Both the position numbers and the translations under genes were made by a program. This document shows positions 16,442 through 24,648 of a stretch of 35,637 nucleotides of DNA, piece by piece (the first letter of the stretch is position 1; each line of letters starts with the position of its first letter). A model generated the notes under the pieces. The model made no database searches and had not been told where the DNA came from. It was given only the letters and a program-made list of their open reading frames with translations. Source of the DNA: Cyanobacteria bacterium K_Offshore_surface_m2_239 (GTDB lineage: Bacteria > Cyanobacteriota > Cyanobacteriia > PCC-6307 > Cyanobiaceae). The stretch lies in assembly GCA_016882305.1 (NCBI GenBank), contig VGQX01000014.1:1-35637 (forward strand), written 5' to 3'.

Positions 16442-18646
16442 ATGACCTCTTCCCCCAAGCCATCCGCCGTTGTGGTTGGGGCTGGCATCGCTGGTTTGTC
16501 TGCCGCCTTTGTGTTGGCCCAACGAGGATTTCAGGTGACGGTCTTTGAGAAGGAGACAACGGCGGGCGGCAATCTCGGCGCCACCCTCTCCCATCCACGC
16601 CGCAGACGTTCAAGCCGTGGAGATGATGTTTTCGAGGTCTATCCTCATATGTTTGGCGACTGGTATGCCAACTTTTGGCAACTGATGGAGGCAATTGGTA
16701 GAGGCAAAGCTGACCGGGAGACATGGAGGACGATGGCAGACTTTAAGTTTCTGCCCAGGCCCGATCAGCCGGAGAAGCGCTTTCGCCCCGCCTACAAGAC
16801 GCTGCGCAACAATGGTGCGCTCTTGAGCTTTTTCTCCAATCTTTTCTCAGGTATCATTCCGCCTCCAGATATGTTTCTAGCGGCCTATGCCGCGCTTGGC
16901 TTGTTGGCCGATGATTTTAATAATAGAGACGATGTCAACGTCGCCACGTTGAATGACTTTTTGAACACGCGCTTTTACAGCTCTAAGCACGTTACCCAGT
17001 TTTATCAGATGGTGATCCTCTATATCTGGTCGCTGGACGCTGATGAATCTTCTGTCTATGCCTGTCAGCGTTTCTTTCAATTTCAATTCAGGCGGCCAAC
17101 GCCGACCGCTTGGGTCTTGAATTCTGGTGACGCTTACACGAGTATCATCCAACCCTTGGTTCAACACCTGCAGAGCAATTTTAATGTCAAGTTCTGCTTT
17201 GATACGCCTGTCGTCGCCGCCTCTTTGAATGCGGAGAAAACTCGCGTCGAGCAACTCCTGGTCATTGAAAACTTGAGCGAAAAGCGAACGTTCAAGACCG
17301 TGCCCCAGAAACGGTTTCTTCTCCCTGCATCCGTGTATGTCTTTGCTGTGCCACCCGAGACGCTCTCGGCCCTTGTGCAAACACCTGTTCCCGCCTCCGT
17401 CAGGAAGCGGGGTTTGACCGCCGAGCCCGACGTGACGCTGGGTTCGAATAAATTTGGCATCCTTACGGACGTCCTGCTTGGGGGATCCCGTGCCGGCTCG
17501 GCGCCAGCGTCTCCCGAGGGCGTCCCCGCCGCTGAAGTGGTGTCCCTTGAAGCCATGGAGGGAGTCACCGTGCTGGAACCGGATGTCCCTGAAGAGGGTT
17601 TGGCCTCGCGGACCGCTGCCAGTTCTTCCGCTGCGCCAACCCCAGTGCGTCCATCCATTGTCGATGCGATTCCGGAATTGGCGACAACGAAAACCTTCAG
17701 CGCGGAACCGATTCCGGTTCTCTATGTCGCCTTTGAGCAGGGAGCTGAAATCAACTCCTTAATTCCCCCAGACTGCTATATCGGGCTTACCGATTCAAAC
17801 TATGCATTGACACTGGTTGAGATCACAAGAGAGTTTAGGATTGCCAATCCAAATCTGTTCTCCTCCGCTGACCCTATCGGTATGGTCATTGCTTTGGCGG
17901 CATCAGATTTTGGCGAATTACCATTTTTTCGCACCCCTCCGGCGAAGTTGGACCCACCAGACAGCAGTCATACGGCAACGCCTGCGGACACACAATTATT
18001 GGAAGACAAAACAATCCAACTGCTGCTTGATGAAGCCCGTAAATATCTGCCTATTCGTGATGAAGACATAGAATGGCGTTTCTTTCGCTCGAACAAAAAC
18101 CACCGACTGTTTCTCAACGATGTTGAAAGTGCTCGCAATCCTGTGAAAACAATCTATTTGAACCCTGCCAGTTCTCGGCCGATCATTGATAATCTCGCTT
18201 TTGCTGGTGATTTCTGCAGTCAAGACGTGGTGATGTCCACTGTCGAAGCTGCGGTGGAAAGCGGAATTCGTGCCGCTCTGCAGTTGGAGCCGGGCCATGG
18301 ACAGCTCCTGTCGGCAAGCGCGAAGGGCAAGCGTTTGACGTTGCAACAGCATCGTTCTTATCCAAAATCCTGGATCACGGCTTCGAAACTCATGTTAATG
18401 CCCTATGCCGTACTCGCAAAAAGTTATTCAGATCTCAATCTTTGCTGGGAAACAGCGAGCCGCAGCCACCGCGATCCCACAGTGCTGAAGCAGGAGCTCC
18501 TGCCACAAGTGCTCAGCTACTGGCCCCGCCAAACCTCAATGTGTCTTGGCGCCTATCAAGATGCCTGGACGACCATGACGTCCCTGGCCACCCAGAGCAT
18601 GATCACGTCAGCGGAGTTGGTTTGGTCATTGTTCACCCGCCGCTGA
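16442..18646 (+). CDS. FAD-dependent oxidoreductase, phytoene desaturase/amine oxidase-like
   Basis: This 734-residue protein starts at an ATG at 16442. The N-terminus has a dinucleotide-binding motif (VVVGAGIAGLSAAF, then 'VTVFEKETTAGGNLG', residues about 10-47). The C-terminal FAD motif is 'NLAFAGDFCSQDVVMSTVEAA' (about 583-604). This is the layout of phytoene/zeta-carotene desaturases and hydroxysqualene dehydroxylases. Two things are unusual: a low-complexity Ala/Pro/Ser/Glu-rich stretch at about 345-418 that splits the core, and about 120 residues after the FAD motif, helical with many aromatic residues. It is much longer than the usual 450-500 residues. It converges with an isoprenyl diphosphate synthase gene (14-base tail overlap), suggesting an isoprenoid substrate. 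It is AT-richer than the Moco genes. Confidence 0.75.
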   Translation: MTSSPKPSAVVVGAGIAGLSAAFVLAQRGFQVTVFEKETTAGGNLGATLSHPRRRRSSRGDDVFEVYPHMFGDWYANFWQLMEAIGRGKADRETWRTMADFKFLPRPDQPEKRFRPAYKTLRNNGALLSFFSNLFSGIIPPPDMFLAAYAALGLLADDFNNRDDVNVATLNDFLNTRFYSSKHVTQFYQMVILYIWSLDADESSVYACQRFFQFQFRRPTPTAWVLNSGDAYTSIIQPLVQHLQSNFNVKFCFDTPVVAASLNAEKTRVEQLLVIENLSEKRTFKTVPQKRFLLPASVYVFAVPPETLSALVQTPVPASVRKRGLTAEPDVTLGSNKFGILTDVLLGGSRAGSAPASPEGVPAAEVVSLEAMEGVTVLEPDVPEEGLASRTAASSSAAPTPVRPSIVDAIPELATTKTFSAEPIPVLYVAFEQGAEINSLIPPDCYIGLTDSNYALTLVEITREFRIANPNLFSSADPIGMVIALAASDFGELPFFRTPPAKLDPPDSSHTATPADTQLLEDKTIQLLLDEARKYLPIRDEDIEWRFFRSNKNHRLFLNDVESARNPVKTIYLNPASSRPIIDNLAFAGDFCSQDVVMSTVEAAVESGIRAALQLEPGHGQLLSASAKGKRLTLQQHRSYPKSWITASKLMLMPYAVLAKSYSDLNLCWETASRSHRDPTVLKQELLPQVLSYWPRQTSMCLGAYQDAWTTMTSLATQSMITSAELVWSLFTRR

Positions 18647-19556
18647 GTTTGCGGGTTTCTGCAATCAAGGCATACAGAGGTTCTGGATCATTGGCAAAGA
18701 GCTCTGCCTCCTTTCTGGCCTGGCTGACGACTTGATCCAAATATCTTTCCGCTTCAGGCAATTGCATTTGGAAGGCCTTGGATAGATGTTGCAGATCTTC
18801 AAGCGATGGACTCTCCTTGCTGAAGAGGCTGCCAATTTCAGGGTCACGAATTGCGAGAGCTGCTGGCAAGGTGAGAATGCCATCCCGTAAATCCTCCACT
18901 CCTCCGCCACCAAGTGCCGCGCTGCCGCGTACATCTCCAACGTCGTCGCAGCCGTGATACAAGAGTCCAAGCAAACCTCCAAATGTGCGCAGGCGGCCGC
19001 TGCGATCCGCTAAACATGCACAGATCTCAAACATGGAACCCGTGTCCTCGGCTGCGATATGCCGCCAATCCTCCACCCCCAAAACCTGCCTGCGCAGCCG
19101 CCACTGCAGGCATTCAGCTACCCCAAGTCTCTTCATTAATTCCGAGAAGAGTTCGATGGCCTGTACATCTGTTCCCAGCATCCTGTAACCTTCAGCCACC
19201 ATGTAACCCGAAGCCATAAGTGCATCTAATTCTCCAAACTTCTGGTGCAATGTTGCCCGCCCTCGTCGTTCTGGGGATTTGTCCAATATGTCGTCAATCA
19301 CCAGGGTCATGTTATGGAAGAGCTCGATGACCACGGCGCAGCGGATCAACCAATCCGGTATCGGCAATTCTGGAATCAGAGACCGATAGGTTGAAAAGAT
19401 GGTTAAAGGTCGGAAATATTTTGAACCAGAAATGAATTGCCAGCGCAGCTCTGGGATCATTTCCTTGTCGCAGCTTTCCACCCACTCCGCGAGCTGGGTT
19501 TCGACTAAAGATACCTCGCGGCGAAAATTTAGGTTGTCAACAAAAGAGAGGTTCAT
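18633..19556 (-). CDS. Isoprenyl diphosphate synthase (polyprenyl synthetase family)
   Basis: This 307-residue all-helical trans-prenyltransferase starts at an ATG at 19556. The first Asp-rich motif is DDILD (residues 88-92), followed by 'ERRGRATLHQKFG'. The second is DDVGD (204-208), followed by 'DLRDGILTLP'. The diphosphate-binding region is altered: 'GSKYFRP' replaces the usual GGKRxRP, keeping Lys and the last Arg. The Lys usually found after the second motif (GK) is replaced by Gly in 'LGGGG'. These changes may affect allylic substrate binding. A bulky Met lies five residues before the first motif, so product length cannot be set confidently. It is not the housekeeping GGPP synthase type and likely serves a special pathway with the neighbouring oxidoreductase. 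Confidence 0.85.
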   Translation of the reverse strand: MNLSFVDNLNFRREVSLVETQLAEWVESCDKEMIPELRWQFISGSKYFRPLTIFSTYRSLIPELPIPDWLIRCAVVIELFHNMTLVIDDILDKSPERRGRATLHQKFGELDALMASGYMVAEGYRMLGTDVQAIELFSELMKRLGVAECLQWRLRRQVLGVEDWRHIAAEDTGSMFEICACLADRSGRLRTFGGLLGLLYHGCDDVGDVRGSAALGGGGVEDLRDGILTLPAALAIRDPEIGSLFSKESPSLEDLQHLSKAFQMQLPEAERYLDQVVSQARKEAELFANDPEPLYALIAETRKLSGG

Positions 19557-19618
19557 TGTCGTTGTGGTTTATTCCGGGATGGGGGACGGCGATGCGTTGA
19601 TGGATGACTTCCGCTTGG

Positions 19619-20053
19619 TTATTTGTGGGCCTCGTCACGCTGTCGGGCTTCAGCCTGGGCTAGCTGTTCAGTGATCAAGGCCAACTGGTGCTGAAAACTT
19701 CTCGCTTCACGGGATGCCGTATCGCCAATTTCCCTGAGAAAGCCGCGGATGTCATCAATGAGCAAAGCTCGTCTGCGCTTGGTGTCCTCGTCGCCAAAAT
19801 TGAGAGCAAGCAAGGAGGCCTGATGCTTGTATAAAATAGACTGAACTGAATAACTATAGCTTAAGGAGCTGGACGCCGCGGCGGCCAGGGCCTGCAGCAA
19901 TGCACGGGAGATGGCGCCAACATCGCTTGCCTCTTCGCTTCCCGGAACATTGGCGCCAGCGGGGCCTGGTGGAAGGAGCGACTGGGAGAGGGTTAACCAC
20001 TGCTGAAACAACAAATTATAATTATTCATAAGCTCTTCGATGGACGATTTCAT
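19619..20053 (-). CDS. Small helical protein, phasin-like, unknown function
   Basis: This 144-residue protein starts at an ATG at 20053. It is mostly helical: 'ELMNNYNLLFQQWLTLSQSLL' at the start, an Ala/Ser-rich helix 'SRALLQALAAAASSSLSYSYS' in the middle, and a charged C-terminal helix 'LITEQLAQAEARQRDEAHK'. A Gly/Pro hinge separates the first two. The pattern resembles phasin and PhaE-type proteins that coat lipid or polymer granules, but I cannot place it in a family. It lies 62 bases upstream of the prenyl synthase gene on the same strand and divergent from the cyclase gene, so it is probably co-transcribed with the synthase. Confidence 0.55.
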   Translation of the reverse strand: MKSSIEELMNNYNLLFQQWLTLSQSLLPPGPAGANVPGSEEASDVGAISRALLQALAAAASSSLSYSYSVQSILYKHQASLLALNFGDEDTKRRRALLIDDIRGFLREIGDTASREARSFQHQLALITEQLAQAEARQRDEAHK

Positions 20054-20142
20054 GTCAGCACTTGATTGACAGCAGGTATCTTATCATCGCTCTTTGTTAA
20101 AATCCCTGCAAGTTGCGTTATGGTGACACTGTAAGCCGCTGA

Positions 20143-20164
20143 CTTGACCTCGGTCCTTGTCAAG
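20143..20164. promoter_or_regulatory. Inverted repeat in divergent promoter region, candidate operator
   Basis: CTTGAC-N10-GTCAAG is a perfect six-base inverted repeat spanning 22 bases in the 126-base divergent region between the 144-residue protein gene and the cyclase gene. A second imperfect dyad (TTGTCA-N5-TCACAA, 20157-20173) overlaps it. Twenty-two bases is the size of a Crp-family operator, and a Crp-family gene lies 3.5 kb downstream. Binding is an inference. Confidence 0.35.
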
Positions 20165-20179
20165 TAATCACAACAGTTG

Positions 20180-23100
20180 ATGATGCTTCCTGTATCACCT
20201 TGTGCCGGTTGTGGAACGGTCAACCCTGTTGATCACAATTTCTGTTACCACTGTGGGACCGCGCTGCGCCTAGCCCCCTGTCCTGATTGCGGTTTCGCGA
20301 ATGCACCCGGGCAGGTTGTCTGTGAGCGTTGCGGGGGCTTTTTGCAGACAAAGGGCGACCAGGCTCTGTTTGACCGACAGGATGAGCGCAAATTCGTCAC
20401 CGCCTTTTTTGCAGATATCAAAGGTTCTGTGGCTCTGCTCAACGAGCGGGATATCGAAGACGGGCGTCAGATCTTAGATACCGTCATTCTTCGAATCAGC
20501 TCTCTGATCAGAAGGCATGAAGGGACCGTGATTGATACGGTGGGTGATGGTGTATTTGCCCTCTTTGGTGCACCGCGCTCCCTGGATGGCCATCCGCGAG
20601 CCGCCGTGAATGCGGCTTTGGAGATCCAAGACAGCATGGGCAGTCCCCAAGGTTCAGAACCTTTGCTGCCGGACATTCAACTTCGTATCGGCATCGATTC
20701 AGGGGACGTCATTTGGAGAGCTTTGCAGGTTGGTCGTGAGATGCGACACCTGCCGATTGGTCAGACCGTGAACCAGGCTTCCCGTTTGCAGGAGGTTGCT
20801 GAGCCTGGCACTGTCCTGATTGGCGCAAGCACGTATGAGTTGGTGAAAGACTATTTCAATCTCACACCCCCGAGGAACCTTGTTCTCAAGGGATTACCTG
20901 ATCCTGTGAATGCGTATGAGGTGCTGAATCCGTCGAATGTCTCTCGTAATTTGCAGATTTCGATGAAGCGTGGATTGAGTTCTTTTGTTGGGAGGGATCG
21001 GGAGCTGCGAACTCTGTCTGAATCCATTCAACGCTTCGAGGGCGGTGCTGGCACGTCGATGATCCTTGTTTCTGAAGCGGGAGGAGGTAAATCACGTCTT
21101 CTGTACGAAGTGACAAAAACCCTGGAACATAAGTTCACTATTCTTGAGGCTTTCTGTATTTCTCATATGCAGTCCTCACCATGGTATTCCGTTGTTCAAC
21201 TAATCAGAAATCTGTTGGGAATCTCGTCGGGTTTGGCGAGCTTGGAAGCGAAGCGACTGATCAAAGAAAAAATCGAATGGCTTCATCCTGCGTTGTTGGA
21301 AGATCTGCCAACCCTTTTTCAATTCCTTGATTTGGATCCTGGTTTGGTTTTGCCAGCGAATACCGATCCCACAGTGCGGAAACGAAAATATATTTCTCTG
21401 ATTCTTCGCTTGCTTGCTTTGCAAGCTAAGCGTAAACCTCTGGTTGTGATCTTTGAGGATCTTCACTGGTTGGATCAACAATCTTCCGCCGTTGTTGATG
21501 CGATTGCTTCCATTGTTCATGAAAATCCAATTTTTCTCTTGTGTACAACTCGTCCGGAGGGACTCAAGCCCGCCTGGCGATCGGACAAGTCGTCTATTTT
21601 GCACCTCGGCAATCTTGACATCACGGCTGCACGTGAGTTGATTCAGAGTTTGGTTCCAGGCTTGGCGATCAGTGACTCTCTGCTCAAGGAAATCCAGCGT
21701 AAAACACAAGGTAATCCTTTCTTTATCGAGGAAATTGTTCGTTCGCCGCAATTTGTTGACTCTTTTTTGTCCAGTACATCTTCTTTTGAGGTGGATTCAC
21801 TCGTTATACCCTCGACGATCAAGATGGCCATAGCGGATCGGATTGATCGATTGACAAAAAAAGAAAAGAGATATCTGCAGATGCTGGCTGTTGCTGGTAT
21901 CCGCTGCCGAGTCCCACTCTTGGTTCGATTGATTGCGGAGGAGGAAGCTGGCGTGTTGAGTGTTCTGGCTGATCTGGAGAATCTAGGCTTTGTTGTAAAG
22001 CCTGATCATGAAGACAAGCTTCATATTCAATTTGGTCATGTCCTGATTCAAGAAGTGGCTTATTCTTCTTTGCTCCGCGACCAACGCGCGGCCCTTCATG
22101 AGCACATTGGCGATACTATCCAATCGGAATCTGCTGAGATAACTAGTGAAATTCTTCCCGAACTCGCCCACCATTATCTCCACTCCGCCAACGACGTCAA
22201 AGCGGTTGAGTATTTGCACTTGGCGGGTGAATCCGCTATTCAGCGCTCGGCCCATCAAGAAGCGCAGAATTATCTCAAGCTTTGTTTGAAGCGCCTGGAA
22301 AAAAGCAAAAATCTTCAATCCAAATCCACCTACCTTGCCCAACTCTGGTTGTCCCTTGGGGTGTCACAACAGGTCACTCTCGGCTATGCCGCTGAAGATG
22401 TCAGGACGGCCTATGAGAATGCTGTCGACCATAGTGAAAAGGCTGGCGAATCGGAAAGCCTGCTCGCTTCGCTGCGCGGTTATGGAATCTTTAATATCGT
22501 TAAGGCAAATTATTCAGAAGCGGCCAAAATCGCCGTCCGCTTGAAGAGCCACGCCAAAGGAGATTCGGCTTTTGCCTTGGAGCATCTCATTCTTAGCGGT
22601 TTGGCTTATTCCTATCGTGGTGAGCTGGCAAGAGGGGCGAAATTCTACCAGAAGGGTCTTGAAATCACTGACAAGCCCGCGTCGGCTACGACGATTCAGT
22701 ACTCGGGCTACTCCCCGGGAATCTGCCACTCTTATTACGCACTCAATGCCCTTTTCTCTGGTCGTCTGAATCTGGCCATTAACCATGCGTGTAGAGGCCT
22801 TGAGGTGGCGCTGGAGAGTGGAATTCCCGTGGCCATTGCCCAGTCGCGTGGCATGTTGGGTCACGTGTTGTTTTGTCTCTCTGAATTTAGTCAGGCAGAT
22901 GAGCAGCATCACATCAATATGGCTTTTGCTGACGACAATGGTTTCGCCTATTGGTCCTTGCTGGCGCGGATCTTGACCAGCTGGACGAATGGCTATCTTC
23001 GCAACGAGCAATCCTCCCTGGATGAACTGCAGGCTTACATTGCCGCTTATCGAGGCAGCGGGGCATTGATCGGCGTGCCCTGGTTCCTGAACCTTTATGC

Positions 23101-23488
23101 CGAGCTGCTCTGGCGTTTTGGTCGCGCCCGGGAGTCCTTGGTGGTTCTTGGCGAGGCAGAGGGCATCGCTTCCCTGACGCAGGAGCGGTTCTTCTTGGTC
23201 GACACCTTAAGGCTGAAGGGGGAATTGCATTCCGCTCTGTCTTCGAAGCCCGTCTCGTTGGTCGCGGCCCAGTGCTACAGAGAAGCTCTTAATCTGGCTC
23301 GCGTTCAGGGAGCCTGGTTGCCGGGGATGCGAGCGGTGTTACCCTTGTCGCGGCTCCTGCGGCGGCAGGGAGATCTGGAGGAGGCGCGCACCTTGATCAC
23401 AGATCACTACAACCGACTCTCCTGGATTCCTTGTCCAGATCACACGGAGGCCCGTTCCTTGATGGAGACGTTGTCCGCGCGGATCTGA
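20180..23488 (+). CDS. Zinc-ribbon / class III nucleotide cyclase / AAA ATPase / TPR signalling protein
   Basis: This 1102-residue cytoplasmic protein has four parts. Residues 8-51 hold two zinc ribbons (C8/C11/C22/C25 and C34/C37/C48/C51). Residues 68-255 are a class III adenylate/guanylate cyclase domain with metal-binding D79 ('FADIKGS') and D123 ('TVGDG') and transition-state N198/R202 ('VNQASR'). From about 270 there is an AAA/STAND ATPase with Walker A (EAGGGKS, 299-305) and Walker B ('VVIFEDLHWLD', from 422). The rest is helical repeats of TPR type. The residue at the adenine-specifying Lys position appears to be D119, so substrate choice is uncertain. I chose ATG 20180; a TTG at 20177 and an ATG at 20183 are adjacent. 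The gene is clearly AT-richer than its flanks. It may act as a sensor or switch for the neighbouring isoprenoid genes. Confidence 0.88.
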   Translation: MMLPVSPCAGCGTVNPVDHNFCYHCGTALRLAPCPDCGFANAPGQVVCERCGGFLQTKGDQALFDRQDERKFVTAFFADIKGSVALLNERDIEDGRQILDTVILRISSLIRRHEGTVIDTVGDGVFALFGAPRSLDGHPRAAVNAALEIQDSMGSPQGSEPLLPDIQLRIGIDSGDVIWRALQVGREMRHLPIGQTVNQASRLQEVAEPGTVLIGASTYELVKDYFNLTPPRNLVLKGLPDPVNAYEVLNPSNVSRNLQISMKRGLSSFVGRDRELRTLSESIQRFEGGAGTSMILVSEAGGGKSRLLYEVTKTLEHKFTILEAFCISHMQSSPWYSVVQLIRNLLGISSGLASLEAKRLIKEKIEWLHPALLEDLPTLFQFLDLDPGLVLPANTDPTVRKRKYISLILRLLALQAKRKPLVVIFEDLHWLDQQSSAVVDAIASIVHENPIFLLCTTRPEGLKPAWRSDKSSILHLGNLDITAARELIQSLVPGLAISDSLLKEIQRKTQGNPFFIEEIVRSPQFVDSFLSSTSSFEVDSLVIPSTIKMAIADRIDRLTKKEKRYLQMLAVAGIRCRVPLLVRLIAEEEAGVLSVLADLENLGFVVKPDHEDKLHIQFGHVLIQEVAYSSLLRDQRAALHEHIGDTIQSESAEITSEILPELAHHYLHSANDVKAVEYLHLAGESAIQRSAHQEAQNYLKLCLKRLEKSKNLQSKSTYLAQLWLSLGVSQQVTLGYAAEDVRTAYENAVDHSEKAGESESLLASLRGYGIFNIVKANYSEAAKIAVRLKSHAKGDSAFALEHLILSGLAYSYRGELARGAKFYQKGLEITDKPASATTIQYSGYSPGICHSYYALNALFSGRLNLAINHACRGLEVALESGIPVAIAQSRGMLGHVLFCLSEFSQADEQHHINMAFADDNGFAYWSLLARILTSWTNGYLRNEQSSLDELQAYIAAYRGSGALIGVPWFLNLYAELLWRFGRARESLVVLGEAEGIASLTQERFFLVDTLRLKGELHSALSSKPVSLVAAQCYREALNLARVQGAWLPGMRAVLPLSRLLRRQGDLEEARTLITDHYNRLSWIPCPDHTEARSLMETLSARI

Positions 23489-23633
23489 ACAAGCCGGAGG
23501 GAGCCAAAGCGAACCCTCGGGCTGTTCGCCGGGTTTAGGACCTCTGGCCCGCTTGACCCTTGGGTGCTGGAACGGGGGTCTCGCTCCCTGCTTCGTGCCT
23601 TTACAATGGTTACCTTGTGCGTCCGGCGCGCCC

Positions 23634-24329
23634 ATGGCCAGTGGGTACAGGATCCTCGAAGCCATCACGGCTGACCTGCGGGAGCGACTCCTGCATGATC
23701 ATCGTGTTGTTTCGGTGCCCGCCAATCACCACTTGATGTTTGCTTCCGATTGGGGAGAGGACGTTTATCTTGTCCATTCTGGTATAGCCAAAGCACGTAG
23801 TCTCAGCGAACAAGGTGAGGAAACTGTCGTTTCTTTGATGGGTCCGGGATCACTGATTGGTGATCTCGCGGTCTTCACTACGCTATCCCTAAGGACGGTG
23901 GATGTGATCTCTCTCACACCCATCACATTCTGGAAACTGCGTCATCGCGCGCTTCAGGAGGCCATGGAGAGCAGCCCGGATTTCATGCGCGTCATCGCCT
24001 GTCTGCAGGCTCACCGCTTGTGTTCCCTCGGGGAGCGCCTGATGCTGATGAACGAAGACGCCACCACCCGGCTGTTGGCGACCTTGTCCTTGCTGGCTCG
24101 GCTCAATGGGCCCAATGATGACCCCTTTCAGCCGGTTCCGGCCATTCCCCAACAGGAGATCGCGGTGATCTCCGGTCTCTCCAGGGGAACCGCTTCCACG
24201 CTGATCAACAAGTTGCGCGCCAATAGAACCCTGGAACCGACGGATGATGGTCTGCGGTTCACCACCCTGGTGCCTCTGCAGCGGCGTGGCCTCTTGCCGC
24301 CGCTGAAGCCCCCTCCCGCGCAGCCCTGA
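23634..24329 (+). CDS. Crp/Fnr-family transcriptional regulator
   Basis: This protein of about 231 residues starts at the ATG at 23634 (an open extension to 23553 lacks family features). The N-terminal half is a cyclic-nucleotide-binding-type beta barrel with 'GEDVYLVHSGIAKA' and 'MGPGSLIGDLAVF'. A dimerisation helix follows, then a C-terminal winged helix with 'IPQQEIAVISGLSRGTASTLINKL'. The glycine and Glu/Asp pattern at the ligand pocket (GDLAVF, with Asp where cAMP-binding proteins have Glu and no following Arg) departs from the cAMP consensus, so the ligand may be something else. It lies 145 bases after the cyclase gene and 16 bases before moaD, so it could serve the cyclase-linked island, the Moco/nitrate genes, or both. 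It is not NtcA: the helix-turn-helix differs and NtcA is usually highly conserved. Confidence 0.85.
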   Translation: MASGYRILEAITADLRERLLHDHRVVSVPANHHLMFASDWGEDVYLVHSGIAKARSLSEQGEETVVSLMGPGSLIGDLAVFTTLSLRTVDVISLTPITFWKLRHRALQEAMESSPDFMRVIACLQAHRLCSLGERLMLMNEDATTRLLATLSLLARLNGPNDDPFQPVPAIPQQEIAVISGLSRGTASTLINKLRANRTLEPTDDGLRFTTLVPLQRRGLLPPLKPPPAQP

Positions 24330-24345
24330 CCCCGCCGAGCCCCTG

Positions 24346-24642
24346 TTGTCCACTTCCCTCCCCGCCCCCGATTCCCTCCCTGCGGTGCGCGTGCGCCTGT
24401 TTGCCTCCCTTCGGGAAACGGCCGGCTGGAGCGAGCGGGAGGTGCCGTTGCCCGAGGGCTGTGCCCTCAATCCCTGCACGCCCCGTCGCCTCTGGGAAGG
24501 CCTGGCCTCCCCCGCCCACGCCCTTCCCTCCAGCTTGCCCCCGGGCTTGCGGGTGGCCATCAATCAACGTTTCGCCACCCCTGACACCCCCCTTCAGCCC
24601 GGGGACGAACTGGCGTTTCTGCCCCCGATCACCGGAGGCTGA
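24346..24642 (+). CDS. moaD: Molybdopterin synthase small subunit MoaD
   Basis: This is an approximately 98-residue ubiquitin-like sulfur carrier. 'VRVRLFASLRETAGW' opens the fold and the chain ends with 'LAFLPPITGG', whose C-terminal Gly-Gly is activated by MoeB and carries the thiocarboxylate. The start is uncertain: a TTG at 24346 gives a 13-residue leader, and GTG codons just before 'RVRLFA' are alternatives. It sits 16 bases after the Crp-family gene and six bases before moaE. Confidence 0.88.
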   Translation: MSTSLPAPDSLPAVRVRLFASLRETAGWSEREVPLPEGCALNPCTPRRLWEGLASPAHALPSSLPPGLRVAINQRFATPDTPLQPGDELAFLPPITGG

Positions 24643-24648
24643 GCCGCC

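Noticed and set aside
23634-24329. NtcA, the global nitrogen regulator
   Set aside because: It is a Crp-family protein beside Moco genes, but its helix-turn-helix and ligand-pocket residues do not match the very conserved NtcA sequence.
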